Part shown: positions 47,049 through 56,254 of the stretch, piece after piece
Layout of the letters: each line of letters opens with the position of its first letter
Numbering within the stretch: position 1 is the stretch's first letter
Assembly (NCBI GenBank): GCA_913063325.1
Contig: CAJXYE010000001.1
Span: 1-64,000, forward strand
Length of the DNA stretch: 64,000 bases
Direction: 5' to 3'
From: an uncultured Colwellia sp.
GTDB taxonomy: Bacteria; Pseudomonadota; Gammaproteobacteria; Enterobacterales; Alteromonadaceae
Position numbers and translations under genes: made by a program
The notes under the pieces: model-generated
The model's database searches: none
What the model saw: the letters and a program-made list of their open reading frames with translations, nothing else
Told to the model about the DNA's origin: nothing

Positions 47049-47861
47049 TTAACGTACGAGTCTATAAATTGCTGGCTTTATTAATTCAAATGAATGCTCT
47101 AAACCATGTAATGTTTCTGAGTGACTTATAAATAGGTGACCCTCTTCATTTAAGCATTGTTGTAGGTCACTAATAATCTTTTGTCGCGTTTTATCATCAA
47201 AATAAATCATGACATTTCGAATAAATATGAGATCAAAATGCCCTAGATTTGATATATTATCGAGTAAATTGAAAGCAAAGAAATTCACCCGTTTTCTTAA
47301 CTCTGGTTTTACTCTCATATAGCCTTCAAATTCACCGGTACCTTTAACGCAATAAGTTTCTCGATATTTTTTGGGGAGCAATTTAGTTCTATCATCAATA
47401 TATATACCTTTACGGGCGTGTGCTAATACGGATTTATTGACATCAGAAGCAACAACAGACCATGGAGCACAGCAATGTTCATTAAGCAGCATCGCAATAC
47501 TATAAGGCTCTTCACCAGAAGAGCTAGCCGCGCTCCAAACTTTATACTCTCGGTTGGGATTGATTTTTGGAAGGATATTTTGGGCCATGTATTCAAAATG
47601 TTTTTCTTCTCGAAAGAAAAAAGTCTCGTTAGTGGTCATTAACTCTAAAGCTACTTCTAACTCAACACTGTTTTTGGGATTAGTAATAAATCTAAAATAA
47701 TCAGAAAAACCATTGGCTTGAATATGTTTTACGCGCTTCAATAAGCGATGACCTAACATCATGCGTTTTTGTTTGGCTAAGTGGATGCCTAGTTTATCGT
47801 AAACTAATTTTTGAAAAAGGGTAAAGACCTCTTCTGAAGGCAATGTTTCCAATTTACTCAT
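47049..47861 (-). CDS. cheR: chemotaxis protein methyltransferase CheR
   Basis: From ATG 47861 the product is 270 residues. It has the helical N-terminal domain and the AdoMet domain (WSAASSSGEEPYSIAMLL, SDVNKSVLAHA, LIFIRNVMIYFDDKTRQ), plus LMTTNETFFFREEKHFEYM. CheR methylates receptor glutamates, opposing CheB. The frame could begin three codons earlier at a TTG. It stands between the MCP gene and cheD. Confidence 0.95.
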   Translation of the reverse strand: MSKLETLPSEEVFTLFQKLVYDKLGIHLAKQKRMMLGHRLLKRVKHIQANGFSDYFRFITNPKNSVELEVALELMTTNETFFFREEKHFEYMAQNILPKINPNREYKVWSAASSSGEEPYSIAMLLNEHCCAPWSVVASDVNKSVLAHARKGIYIDDRTKLLPKKYRETYCVKGTGEFEGYMRVKPELRKRVNFFAFNLLDNISNLGHFDLIFIRNVMIYFDDKTRQKIISDLQQCLNEEGHLFISHSETLHGLEHSFELIKPAIYRLVR

Positions 47862-47946
47862 TACGGGCAACTCTGCATTATCAAACCTTAATTATCGACA
47901 CTAGGCCCCTATGAAGAGCGGGGGAACGATTATATTTTTTTATAAA

Positions 47947-49626
47947 TTAATAGCTGACAAATTTATCATCATCTTCATCTCGATTGCTGCCATCTTCAAT
48001 CAAGCGACTAGATGATTTTTTTGATTTTGAGCTGGAACCTGCGCCATTATTAGTTGGGTTATTGCTTGATTGTATAGCTCTTGTTAGCGGCGAACTTTCT
48101 AAGGTAAAATAATTCACCGATTCTTGCAATTGTAATGCTTGCACGTTCATCTCTTCTGACGTTGCACTTAGCTCTTCTGAAGCTGCGGCATTATGCTGCA
48201 TGGTTTGGTTAACTTGCGCGATAGCTTCATTAATTTGATGAACCCCCGATGCTTGCTCGGAAGATGCAGCAGCAATTTCTTGTACTAAATCAGCTGTTTT
48301 ATTGATTGAAGGCACCATTTCTTTGAGCGATTGACCGGCCAAATCAGCACGTTTTACGCTATCTTTTGCAAGTTCACCTATTTCTTGGGCAGCTACTTGA
48401 CTACGCTCAGCAAGCTTTCTTACTTCAGAGGCGACCACAGCAAAACCTTTACCGTGATCTCCTGCACGTCCTGCTTCTATAGCCGCGTTTAGTGCCAATA
48501 AATTGGTTTGGTAGGCAATATCATCAATAACGCTAATTTTTTCTGCTATTTTTTGCATGGCTTCGACGGTTTCAGAAACAGCTTCCCCTCCAACTGATGC
48601 TTCTTTTGAGGCTTGTTGCGCCATACCATTAGTAATGCCTGCATTTTCGTTGTTTTGTGAGATAGAGGCCGACATTTGCTCCATTGAGGCGGAGGTTTCT
48701 TCAACGCTAGCTGCTTGAACCGATGCGCCTTTGGCAATGGTCTGTGCGGTGGAGTTAACTTCTGTTGACGCTGAGGATAATGCCTCTGAAGAAGACCTAA
48801 CATCATGGATTATAGTCGCTAATTGATTTTTCATATTGGTAATACTAAAGAGCAATGAACCTTTATCATTATGCTTTAGATCAATTTCAATGCTTAAATC
48901 ACCTTTAGCTACTTGATTACAAACTTGTGCAGCGTAGCGAGGATCACCACCTAAAGTTTTAAATAAGTCATAGAAGATGAAAAGCATTAATCCTATTATG
49001 ATGACTCCTTCAATGAGTGAAAACATAATAAGGGCGGATTTATCTTTTTTAAACTCTTCTTCCATCGATATTTGGTTGTTAGAAATAACTTCTTTAAAGT
49101 TTTTATCTGCATTTTCAGCTAACGTCGTCATACCTTTACTCGCCGCTCTATCAACGCCGCTGACATTTTTATCTATTTTTTTACCTGTTAAAGGATCTTT
49201 ACTATTAAATTCTTTCAAGGCATTTAAATATGCATTCTTAAGTTCTGCATGAGCTTTCTTTACATCGACTATCGCTTGAGGATCAATTGATAACTTCTTG
49301 GAATTACTAATTGCATTAGATAATAAGCTTTGTACTTTATCAGAGCTGGCTTGAAAACGAGTACTGTACTTATCAAACTGCTTTTTGTCATTACCCCGAA
49401 TGAGAATATTCTTCCATTCTTGTACTTGGGTCTTGAATATTACGTGAGCATTGGTAATATCAGTTAATATTTCCACTTTTTGTTCAACTAAGGTAAAGCT
49501 TTTCTTAGTTGATTCATGGAACGTTGATAGTTCATTAACTGCTTCCCAGCTTAATAGTACCAGCGATAATGCGACCAGAAACCCTAAGAATAGAACTTTG
49601 GCTTTTAAGCTTATTTTCTCTAACAT
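47947..49626 (-). CDS. methyl-accepting chemotaxis protein
   Basis: The 559-residue receptor has membrane helices at about 9-27 and 200-222. A periplasmic helical sensor domain (about 30-195) lies between them, then HAMP and a signalling domain with the tip [19 protein letters not shown] continuing to FAVVASEVRKLAERSQ. The C-terminal tail after about 500 is Ser/Asn-rich and ends DEDDDKFVSY, with no NWETF-type CheR tether. Its ligand is unknown. A GAGGAAAACAAC site precedes the ATG. It sits between cheW and cheR in the operon. Confidence 0.94.
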   Translation of the reverse strand: MLEKISLKAKVLFLGFLVALSLVLLSWEAVNELSTFHESTKKSFTLVEQKVEILTDITNAHVIFKTQVQEWKNILIRGNDKKQFDKYSTRFQASSDKVQSLLSNAISNSKKLSIDPQAIVDVKKAHAELKNAYLNALKEFNSKDPLTGKKIDKNVSGVDRAASKGMTTLAENADKNFKEVISNNQISMEEEFKKDKSALIMFSLIEGVIIIGLMLFIFYDLFKTLGGDPRYAAQVCNQVAKGDLSIEIDLKHNDKGSLLFSITNMKNQLATIIHDVRSSSEALSSASTEVNSTAQTIAKGASVQAASVEETSASMEQMSASISQNNENAGITNGMAQQASKEASVGGEAVSETVEAMQKIAEKISVIDDIAYQTNLLALNAAIEAGRAGDHGKGFAVVASEVRKLAERSQVAAQEIGELAKDSVKRADLAGQSLKEMVPSINKTADLVQEIAAASSEQASGVHQINEAIAQVNQTMQHNAAASEELSATSEEMNVQALQLQESVNYFTLESSPLTRAIQSSNNPTNNGAGSSSKSKKSSSRLIEDGSNRDEDDDKFVSY

Positions 49627-49667
49627 GTTGTTTTCCTCTGCTCTTAAATTTTATTTAGTAGCTGTTT

Positions 49668-50144
49668 TTATTGTAGTTCAGCTTCGACTAAGTGGGCTAA
49701 TTCTCTGGGGGATAGTGTTTTTTCAGCGTCCAATAGCACAATAAATTCATCATCTTTTTTTGCAATGCCTTGAATAAACTCAGCCCTTATTTTTGCGCCA
49801 AATGCTGGAGCATCTTCAATGTTACTAGATGAAATGTCGATTACTTCATTAACAGCGTCGGCAAGGAGCCCAAGAACACAATGTTGCTCACTTGTGTGTA
49901 ACTCAATGACAATGACACAGGTTCTTTTGTGAATAGTGATCGGCTGGCGACCTAAGCGAACACTTAAATCAATTACAGGTACAACTTCCCCACGCAAATT
50001 TATGACACCTGATATAAATTGTGGCATTAAGGGCACCTGAGTTATGCCGGCATATTCAATAATCTCTCTTGTTTGATGCAAGTCCATACCAAAATGCTCA
50101 TCGGCAATAGTAAAGGTTAAGAACTGGCTGGATTTTTCCACCAT
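49668..50144 (-). CDS. cheW: chemotaxis coupling protein CheW
   Basis: CheW links receptors to CheA. The 158-residue product is a single SH3-like CheW domain (FLTFTIADEHFGMDLHQTREIIEYAGITQVPLMPQFISGVINLRGEVVPVIDLSVRLG). Key motifs GVINLRGEVVPVIDL and GLLADAVNEV are intact. A TCGGAGAATACA site precedes the ATG. It lies 110 bp after cheA. Confidence 0.95.
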   Translation of the reverse strand: MVEKSSQFLTFTIADEHFGMDLHQTREIIEYAGITQVPLMPQFISGVINLRGEVVPVIDLSVRLGRQPITIHKRTCVIVIELHTSEQHCVLGLLADAVNEVIDISSSNIEDAPAFGAKIRAEFIQGIAKKDDEFIVLLDAEKTLSPRELAHLVEAELQ

Positions 50145-50253
50145 TGTATTCTCCGAGTTATCATTTTATTTTGTGTTGGTTGGCATATCATTCTTAGCTC
50201 TATTACTCACATATTTACTTGTTCAGTAAGCATTACGCAATAAAGAGTCATTG

Positions 50254-52479
50254 CTAACTTATCCTTTCATCGCTGGTAATCTTGTTTGTTATCTCATTGC
50301 TTATTGCTAATTCAATTAATTGTGGCACATCTAAAATAAAGGCTATGTCTCCATTACCTAATAAACTAGAGCCACCGATGCCTTTTAGCGCTTTAAATAT
50401 TGGCCCTAATGGTTTTACAACGGTTTGAATTTCGCCGTTTAAGGTGTCTACAGCAATACCAGCAACATCACTGCCAAACTGAACTATAACGAGTTCTCGC
50501 TTGGGGGGATGCTGAAGCATAGTGTCTTTTAATGAGTGCTCATCACCTGATGTGAGATTAAATATTTCAGCCATATTCAAGTATGGGATCATCTCACCAC
50601 GTAAGTTAATACAGTGTCTTCCCTTAATGTCTAGATGGTTCGCCAGATCAATACATTCAATGATAGTGGCTTGTGGGATAATGAAATGTGTGCCTTTAGC
50701 TTCTACGTGAAAGCCATCAATTATTGCCAGTGTTAACGGTAATCGTATTTTGAATTCAGAGCCGACCCCCGTTTGTGAGCTAATATCAATGCTGCCTTGT
50801 AGCGCCTCAACATTTCGTTTAACCACATCCATACCGACACCACGGCCCGAAAGATTTGTCACTGCTGCTGCGGTTGAGAACCCTGGATGAAATATAAGGT
50901 GGAAAAGTTCGTTATCAGTTAATTGAGAGTCGGCATTAATAATGCCTTTTTCGATAGCTTTTTCTCGAACACGCTCTTTGTCAATGCCATTACCATCATC
51001 ACTAATGGCGATAACTATGTGACTAGCTTCATGATAGGCAGAAAGCTTAAGTTGCCCTTTAACACTTTTTCCTACTGCTCTTCGTTCCTCAATAGATTCC
51101 AAACCATGGTCCATAGCATTTCTAACTATATGAGTAAGTGGATCTCCTAATTTTTCCACCATCAAACGATCAAGCTCTGTTTCAGCGCCATCAATAGTTA
51201 ACTCTACTTCTTTACCTAGCTCTTGAGCAGTATCTCTAACAAGCCGTTTGAAACGTTGGAAAGTACCGCCAATAGGTACCATTCTTAAGCTTAAAGCTGC
51301 ATCACGAATTTGGTTAGTAAAGTTTTCAAAGTCATCAACGGCTTCTATTAATGGTGGATTTTTACTATTTTTTGAAAGCAAATCAATGCGTTGCTGATTG
51401 ATCACTAATTCACCAATAAGGTTAATTAGATGATCTAATCGGTTTGAGTCAATTCTAATTTGTTTACCTTCTTGACTCTGGCTTTTATTTTGCTGTTGCT
51501 TGTTTAAGGCGGCATTAACTACTGTTTCAGGCACTTTATGCTGTTCAGTTAATAACTCGCCGAGTTTATGATTAACACCTTCTTCTCCAGAGCCGCTAGT
51601 TTCTTTACTTTGTGATATGAGAGCTAGCTCAAGAGAATGTTTAGTTAGTGAGCCACAGTTAACTAATATATCACCAAGCCTCTGATTTTCCTCTGGTAAT
51701 TTATCTATTAATGCTAGGTAATCGTCAACTTTAGCGCTTGGTGGCAAAATGCTGATGTCGGAGTCATCTTGTACAAACATAAAAGTATTTTCTATTGCTT
51801 CTAGGTTTGCATCTGATTGCAGTGAAATCTCATAGGCAAAATAAAGGGTCTCGGCATCATAGTCACTTGCCGTAGGAAAGTTATCGATAATTGTTTCTAT
51901 ATGTTTAATTTCGCCGAGGCTGCTCAGAAATTTAATAAATGATAGGGGATCCATGCCATTTTTAAGGCAATCCGTAGATAAGCGAAGTGATATATGCCAA
52001 AACTTATCACTCGCTTCTTCATTTGCTTGTGCATTATCCGTTGTGATTTCAGCTATAGGGTCTTTTTCTGTAATTGTTTGATTACTGCTTTCACTTGCCC
52101 AAGGCATTAATGCCTCTAGTAAATCACTGTCAGTTTTTTGTAGGTCAGTTTGTGCATTAAATTCATCTAAAGTAACGCCAACTAGACTTTGAATATGATC
52201 GCGGCACTTAAAAATAATATCAATTAAAGCTTTTTCTACTGTTATTTCATTGTCCCTAGCACGATCGAGTACATTTTCGACTACATGGGTAAAGTTAACT
52301 ATATGGTCCAAGCCAAAAATACCCGCAGAGCCTTTAATGGTGTGTGCAGAGCGAAATATTTCATTAAGCATTTCATCATCACATTCGCCCTCATCCATTT
52401 TTAGCAGTACATTCTCCATTGACTCTAGATGTTCTTGAGCCTCGACATAGAAAGTTTGTAATACGGCATCTAAGCTCAT
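50254..52479 (-). CDS. cheA: chemotaxis histidine kinase CheA with an inserted GspE-N-like pair
   Basis: The 741-residue kinase has an N-terminal Hpt domain with phosphoacceptor His46 (FRSAHTIKGSAGIFG). A middle region (about 155-330) follows, then the dimerisation helices (LDHLINLIGELVINQQRIDLL), the ATPase (HIVRNAMDHGLE, ISDDGNGIDKERVREKA, GRGVGMDVVKRNV) and a CheW domain. The middle carries two segments, 268-290 (LGDILVNCGSLTKHSLELAL) and 306-328 (LGELLTEQHKVPETVVNAAL), that look like the GspE/MshE N-terminal fold, which in MshE binds c-di-GMP. It overlaps the STAS gene by four bases (ATGA). Confidence 0.95.
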   Translation of the reverse strand: MSLDAVLQTFYVEAQEHLESMENVLLKMDEGECDDEMLNEIFRSAHTIKGSAGIFGLDHIVNFTHVVENVLDRARDNEITVEKALIDIIFKCRDHIQSLVGVTLDEFNAQTDLQKTDSDLLEALMPWASESSNQTITEKDPIAEITTDNAQANEEASDKFWHISLRLSTDCLKNGMDPLSFIKFLSSLGEIKHIETIIDNFPTASDYDAETLYFAYEISLQSDANLEAIENTFMFVQDDSDISILPPSAKVDDYLALIDKLPEENQRLGDILVNCGSLTKHSLELALISQSKETSGSGEEGVNHKLGELLTEQHKVPETVVNAALNKQQQNKSQSQEGKQIRIDSNRLDHLINLIGELVINQQRIDLLSKNSKNPPLIEAVDDFENFTNQIRDAALSLRMVPIGGTFQRFKRLVRDTAQELGKEVELTIDGAETELDRLMVEKLGDPLTHIVRNAMDHGLESIEERRAVGKSVKGQLKLSAYHEASHIVIAISDDGNGIDKERVREKAIEKGIINADSQLTDNELFHLIFHPGFSTAAAVTNLSGRGVGMDVVKRNVEALQGSIDISSQTGVGSEFKIRLPLTLAIIDGFHVEAKGTHFIIPQATIIECIDLANHLDIKGRHCINLRGEMIPYLNMAEIFNLTSGDEHSLKDTMLQHPPKRELVIVQFGSDVAGIAVDTLNGEIQTVVKPLGPIFKALKGIGGSSLLGNGDIAFILDVPQLIELAISNEITNKITSDERIS

Positions 52480-52814
52480 TGCTGATCCTCTCTTTCAATT
52501 GAGATCATTTCAAAGTCGATAAAGTAGCGATTAAGTTGAAATAAGTTACTGTAGTCAGTGACAGCCTCTCCTAAGCTTGTTATTTGGTAGTTGCTATTTT
52601 GCTCACTGATTATCTTCATCAGCATAATAAGTAGTTGTACACCTGCGGTATCAATTTCGGTGATACTTCCAAGTTGGAGTAGTGTTATTTCTTTCACTTT
52701 CAATTGCTGAAAGTACTCTTGGTAGACTTCCATCACGCAATAAATGGTGAGTTCACCACTAATGATGATCTCTGTACTGTTATCGCGCTTTTGGGTAATC
52801 TTTATATCAGCCAT
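52476..52814 (-). CDS. STAS-domain protein
   Basis: The 112-residue product is a single STAS domain (IIISGELTIYCVMEVYQEYF, LLQLGSITEIDTAGVQLLIMLM). Anti-sigma antagonists have Ser in DSSG; here it reads DTAG, with a Thr that could be phosphorylated. STAS proteins of this type occur in front of cheA in chemosensory operons of proteobacteria; the role is not firmly known. Its stop overlaps the cheA start by four bases. Confidence 0.9.
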   Translation of the reverse strand: MADIKITQKRDNSTEIIISGELTIYCVMEVYQEYFQQLKVKEITLLQLGSITEIDTAGVQLLIMLMKIISEQNSNYQITSLGEAVTDYSNLFQLNRYFIDFEMISIEREDQQ

Positions 52815-52880
52815 TATTTCTCAACTTTTGTTATCTTGCGCCACCTTGGCTGTGTATTGATACGCTATCTGCACAGGCGG

Positions 52881-53243
52881 TTAAGTAAGCATAGTCACTG
52901 CTTGCAACATTTGTTCGGGTTTAAAAGGCTTCACCATCCAAGCCTTAGCTCCTATCGCTTTACCTTGCTGTTTCATATCATCTGAGGCTTCAGTCGTAAG
53001 CATAATTATCGGAGTAAACTTATAAGCGGCCATTTGTTTAATCGCTTTAACCATATCTATGCCGCCCATATTTGGCATATTTACATCAGAGATGATTAAA
53101 TGAATTTTTTTACCGTCGAGTTTAGTTAAGCCATCTTTGCCATCAACAGCTTCAATGACCTCATAACCAGCGCCTTTTAAAGTAATCGATACGACTTGTC
53201 TGATACTGGCTGAATCATCAACAATTAAAATTGTTTTACTCAT
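52881..53243 (-). CDS. cheY: chemotaxis response regulator CheY
   Basis: The 120-residue single receiver has DDSASIRQ at about 8-15, the phosphoacceptor Asp in LIISDVNMPNMGGIDMV, and MLTTEASDD and MVKPFKPE with the conserved Lys. In E. coli CheY binds FliM; here it may act as a phosphate sink or motor regulator. It lies between the receptor-like gene and the STAS gene. Confidence 0.94.
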   Translation of the reverse strand: MSKTILIVDDSASIRQVVSITLKGAGYEVIEAVDGKDGLTKLDGKKIHLIISDVNMPNMGGIDMVKAIKQMAAYKFTPIIMLTTEASDDMKQQGKAIGAKAWMVKPFKPEQMLQAVTMLT

Positions 53244-53288
53244 TATTTACCTACCATTTATTTTATTAAGCGCGAAGTAAATAATCTT

Positions 53289-54476
53289 TTAGAAAAAGGT
53301 TATTTCATCATTTTTATTATCTTTAACTTGGTCACTACCATCATGAACGGCAACTTGCTCTAATGTGGTATAAGTCTGTTTAATATTATTAAGCCATTGG
53401 TCAATATCTACCGGAATAATCGCTTCTCCTTGGCTGAAGTTGTACTGACATTGTTGGTAATTAGGCGCCAGTTTATTCATATCGTCACAAACATGACCTA
53501 GTATTTGACTCACTCTATCTTGAAATTGTAAAGAGACCAGAACGTCATCTATTGCTAATTGAACCGTGGTGTTTTCTTGTTCAAGTTGATTGGCGCTGAG
53601 TATTATTTTTTCCCCAGCATTGCTGTAGTTCTCAATGACTTTTTTTATCGTTTCTTCGGCTTCATTAATGATCAAGGCATCTTGTTTGGTAAAGTCTTGG
53701 GTTTTCTCTAATGTGTTTTGCAGGGTCTCATTTACTTGTATAATTGTTTTAGTAATACGGGCGCCTGTTTCTCCAGAGCGAGTAGATAAGGTTCTAACTT
53801 CATCGGCAACAACAGCAAACCCTCGGCCCGCTTCCCCTGCACGTGCTGCTTCAATAGCAGCGTTAAGAGCTAGTAAATTGGTTTGTGACGCTATGCCGGC
53901 TACTTCATCGCCCATTTTTGAAAGCTCTTCAGCAATGGTCGATAAATTATTTATCTCACTTAATATTTGATCACGACCCACCATTGCGTCATGTAGCGAT
54001 TGGATTATGGCATTAAGTGATTTTTCAGACTGACTGATAATATGTGTTAAACCACTTTCACCACTCATATCGCCAGAAGTTTCTTGTGATGTTTGAATTG
54101 CTTCGGCTAATTGGTCTTTGATTTGTGCAAAGTTTGTCGCTAATTGGTTGATATTATTATCGCCTTGCCCCCTAGCTAAATCGGTCTGACCAGCCCAAAC
54201 TTCAATGATTTGATGCGCCAAATTTAGGTATTGCTCTAAGTGAATATTATCTTGGTTTTGGTTGGTAGATGACTGCTCAGCTTGTATTAGTTGTTGCTGA
54301 TACGTTAAGTTGATTTTTCTTTGAAAAAAGAAACAAGCATAACAGGCTGCAATAACTGCTACACCAAGGGCAATTGCTATAAGCATACTTAATCCGGTAT
54401 CAAGCAGGGCAAGTAATACAGAGGTTGTCAGAATGATAAAACTAACATTCAGTTTTTTTTGCATATCAGCTAGCAT
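53289..54476 (-). CDS. methyl-accepting chemotaxis protein-like receptor, short form
   Basis: The 395-residue product has two close membrane helices at about 12-27 and 32-50 and no periplasmic sensor domain. A signalling domain contains [20 protein letters not shown] continuing to [15 protein letters not shown]. The C-terminal part holds [19 protein letters not shown] and ends DEITFF. It may sense an intracellular or membrane cue. It is the first gene of the operon, with a TTTTAGGAGTAACA site before the ATG. Confidence 0.92.
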   Translation of the reverse strand: MLADMQKKLNVSFIILTTSVLLALLDTGLSMLIAIALGVAVIAACYACFFFQRKINLTYQQQLIQAEQSSTNQNQDNIHLEQYLNLAHQIIEVWAGQTDLARGQGDNNINQLATNFAQIKDQLAEAIQTSQETSGDMSGESGLTHIISQSEKSLNAIIQSLHDAMVGRDQILSEINNLSTIAEELSKMGDEVAGIASQTNLLALNAAIEAARAGEAGRGFAVVADEVRTLSTRSGETGARITKTIIQVNETLQNTLEKTQDFTKQDALIINEAEETIKKVIENYSNAGEKIILSANQLEQENTTVQLAIDDVLVSLQFQDRVSQILGHVCDDMNKLAPNYQQCQYNFSQGEAIIPVDIDQWLNNIKQTYTTLEQVAVHDGSDQVKDNKNDEITFF

Positions 54477-54828
54477 TGTTACTCCTAAAATGACTGCGTA
54501 TTACTTCATATCACTTAATGGAAATAGCCATTAAATATTATAACGAAATAATTAAAAATTATAACGAAATAGTTGTGTTATAGATTAGCGTAGGCAATGA
54601 AATTGAATAAAACAAGAAAGGTAAGTTGCTGTGCGAACTAACTTTTGTGATTAAATTTTTTTGAGTTTTTAAGTTTTAGTGAGCGATAAAATATCAATAA
54701 ATAAAATTAGTTAATTGATACTTTAATTGAGTATAATTCTGCGAGACATCTTCTGTCTACGTCAAATTAATTTCAGATTTTCACTTTAAAATGTGTTGTT
54801 TTTGGAATAACACATTGAGGTTCTTCAC
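54477..54828. other. 352-bp divergent intergenic region with a 21-bp-spaced direct repeat
   Basis: This contains the promoters of the che operon (minus) and of the lipoprotein gene (plus). It holds a 14-bp direct repeat ATTATAACGAAATA at 54537-54550 and 54558-54571, 21 bp apart, about two turns of the helix. I see no sigma-28 (FliA) promoter match. Confidence 0.5.
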
Positions 54829-56172
54829 TTGAATAAATACTTATTATCACTTCTATTACTTGCCTTGCTCCTTCAAGGGTGTGGCGGCAGCTCTTCAGAT
54901 ATACCAACAGAGCCGGTAGAACCACAAGAATACACCTTCTTATTAACAGCACAATTGACTAATAATTGCGGTATAAAAAGCGCATTTACTGATGTTGAAC
55001 TTTTACTGCAAGATGATACTTGGCAAACGCTAAATAGCTATAAACCAGATGAAAATGGTGTCATAAGTTTTGTCACTGACAGTGAATTTATCAACTATAC
55101 TTTGGTCGCTAAAAACCAGCAGGGTAATGAGGCACAAGGCCTGAATGTGGTGAGTTTTTTTCAAGCCAATAGTGCCACACCATCACATTACCAAGCACAG
55201 TTTGATGAATCTCTTGATAATACGAGTTGTGAGTGTGTAACTCAAAATATTGAATTATCACATCGAACTTTTGATGCACAAACGTCTGTTACTAGCTCCT
55301 TAGGTGATGTTAGCTGGACACCTATAGATAGTAAGACTACTTTACTTGAAGGGATAAAGGTATGTAAGGCTATTGATGGAAATTGGCCGCTACATTCATT
55401 TACTGTTTCAGGTACAGATATAAACCAAAAATCTATTGTAGCAGGTGGATTTAAAGATGATTTTAGTGAAAATATTGATGGGGTATGGCTATTAACTGCT
55501 GATGAAGTAGCTGATATTGTTGACTTAGTTATGCCACACCAGGCATTTACTACCAGTCAAATTATTGATAACAGCAAGCATTTCTATACTGACGTTATTG
55601 AAGAGGATGAAAGCTTATCTATTTTTAATGCCCATATGCATGTTGGTAGAGCTTATTATCAATCACAAGCGAGTATTACCTTTGAGGAAAGTAGTTCAAT
55701 TTTTGGTAGTTCAGTAATTAAAACTCATCAGCAAATAATTTCAACTGAAGCGGAAGAATCTTTTGCAGTAAAAGCCAGTGAGAAAAAGCCGGCCATAGAT
55801 GATAGAAATTTTTCAGAAATCCAAGCTGATGGTCGTTATGATTACAGTGCCGTTAAGGGTTACCCAATGGCAAAAATTATTTTTACCTTCACGACTTATG
55901 AGCCAACGACTAAATTACTAATGCCAGCTAAGTGGACTTTCTATGGTCCAGAAAAAGGATTGTTAGCCATTAGTGCACCTCTGACAGGTTATGAAGAGTT
56001 CATTGATATTAATACTGACAAAAAATCCACTGATGTGCGATTAATTAAAAGTATGATCACTAATAATTATCAAGATTATATTAAGTATTATCAGAGCAAT
56101 GATTCAACAGATATGAGTAATGAGTTTGTTAAAAAGCTCGATGAAGTAGAGATTAACATTAAGCTACATTAA
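54829..56172 (+). CDS. lipoprotein of unknown function
   Basis: The 447-residue product starts at TTG 54829 behind TTGAGG. It has a lipobox LLLQGC with Cys17 (MNKYLLSLLLLALLLQGCGG), so it is lipid-anchored. The mature part starts with a Ser/Pro-rich linker. A region of about 90 residues that looks immunoglobulin-like (FLLTAQLTNNCGIKSAFTDVELLLQDDTWQTLNSY) follows, then unassigned sequence. Cys residues at NNCGIK, SCECV and VCKAI may pair. No known family is recognised. It is alone between the che promoter region and a terminator. Confidence 0.75.
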   Translation: MNKYLLSLLLLALLLQGCGGSSSDIPTEPVEPQEYTFLLTAQLTNNCGIKSAFTDVELLLQDDTWQTLNSYKPDENGVISFVTDSEFINYTLVAKNQQGNEAQGLNVVSFFQANSATPSHYQAQFDESLDNTSCECVTQNIELSHRTFDAQTSVTSSLGDVSWTPIDSKTTLLEGIKVCKAIDGNWPLHSFTVSGTDINQKSIVAGGFKDDFSENIDGVWLLTADEVADIVDLVMPHQAFTTSQIIDNSKHFYTDVIEEDESLSIFNAHMHVGRAYYQSQASITFEESSSIFGSSVIKTHQQIISTEAEESFAVKASEKKPAIDDRNFSEIQADGRYDYSAVKGYPMAKIIFTFTTYEPTTKLLMPAKWTFYGPEKGLLAISAPLTGYEEFIDINTDKKSTDVRLIKSMITNNYQDYIKYYQSNDSTDMSNEFVKKLDEVEINIKLH

Positions 56173-56193
56173 ACTTTTCAGAAATATGGAATG

Positions 56194-56220
56194 AAAAAAG
56201 CCTGCAATTGCAGGCTTTTT
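56194..56220. terminator. bidirectional terminator
   Basis: The perfect palindrome AAAAAGCCTGCA / TGCAGGCTTTTT forms a compact GC-rich hairpin with A and T tracts. It separates the convergent lipoprotein genes. Confidence 0.9.
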
Positions 56221-56254
56221 ATTAGGGTAAATGACCCATATTCAAGAAAATTAA

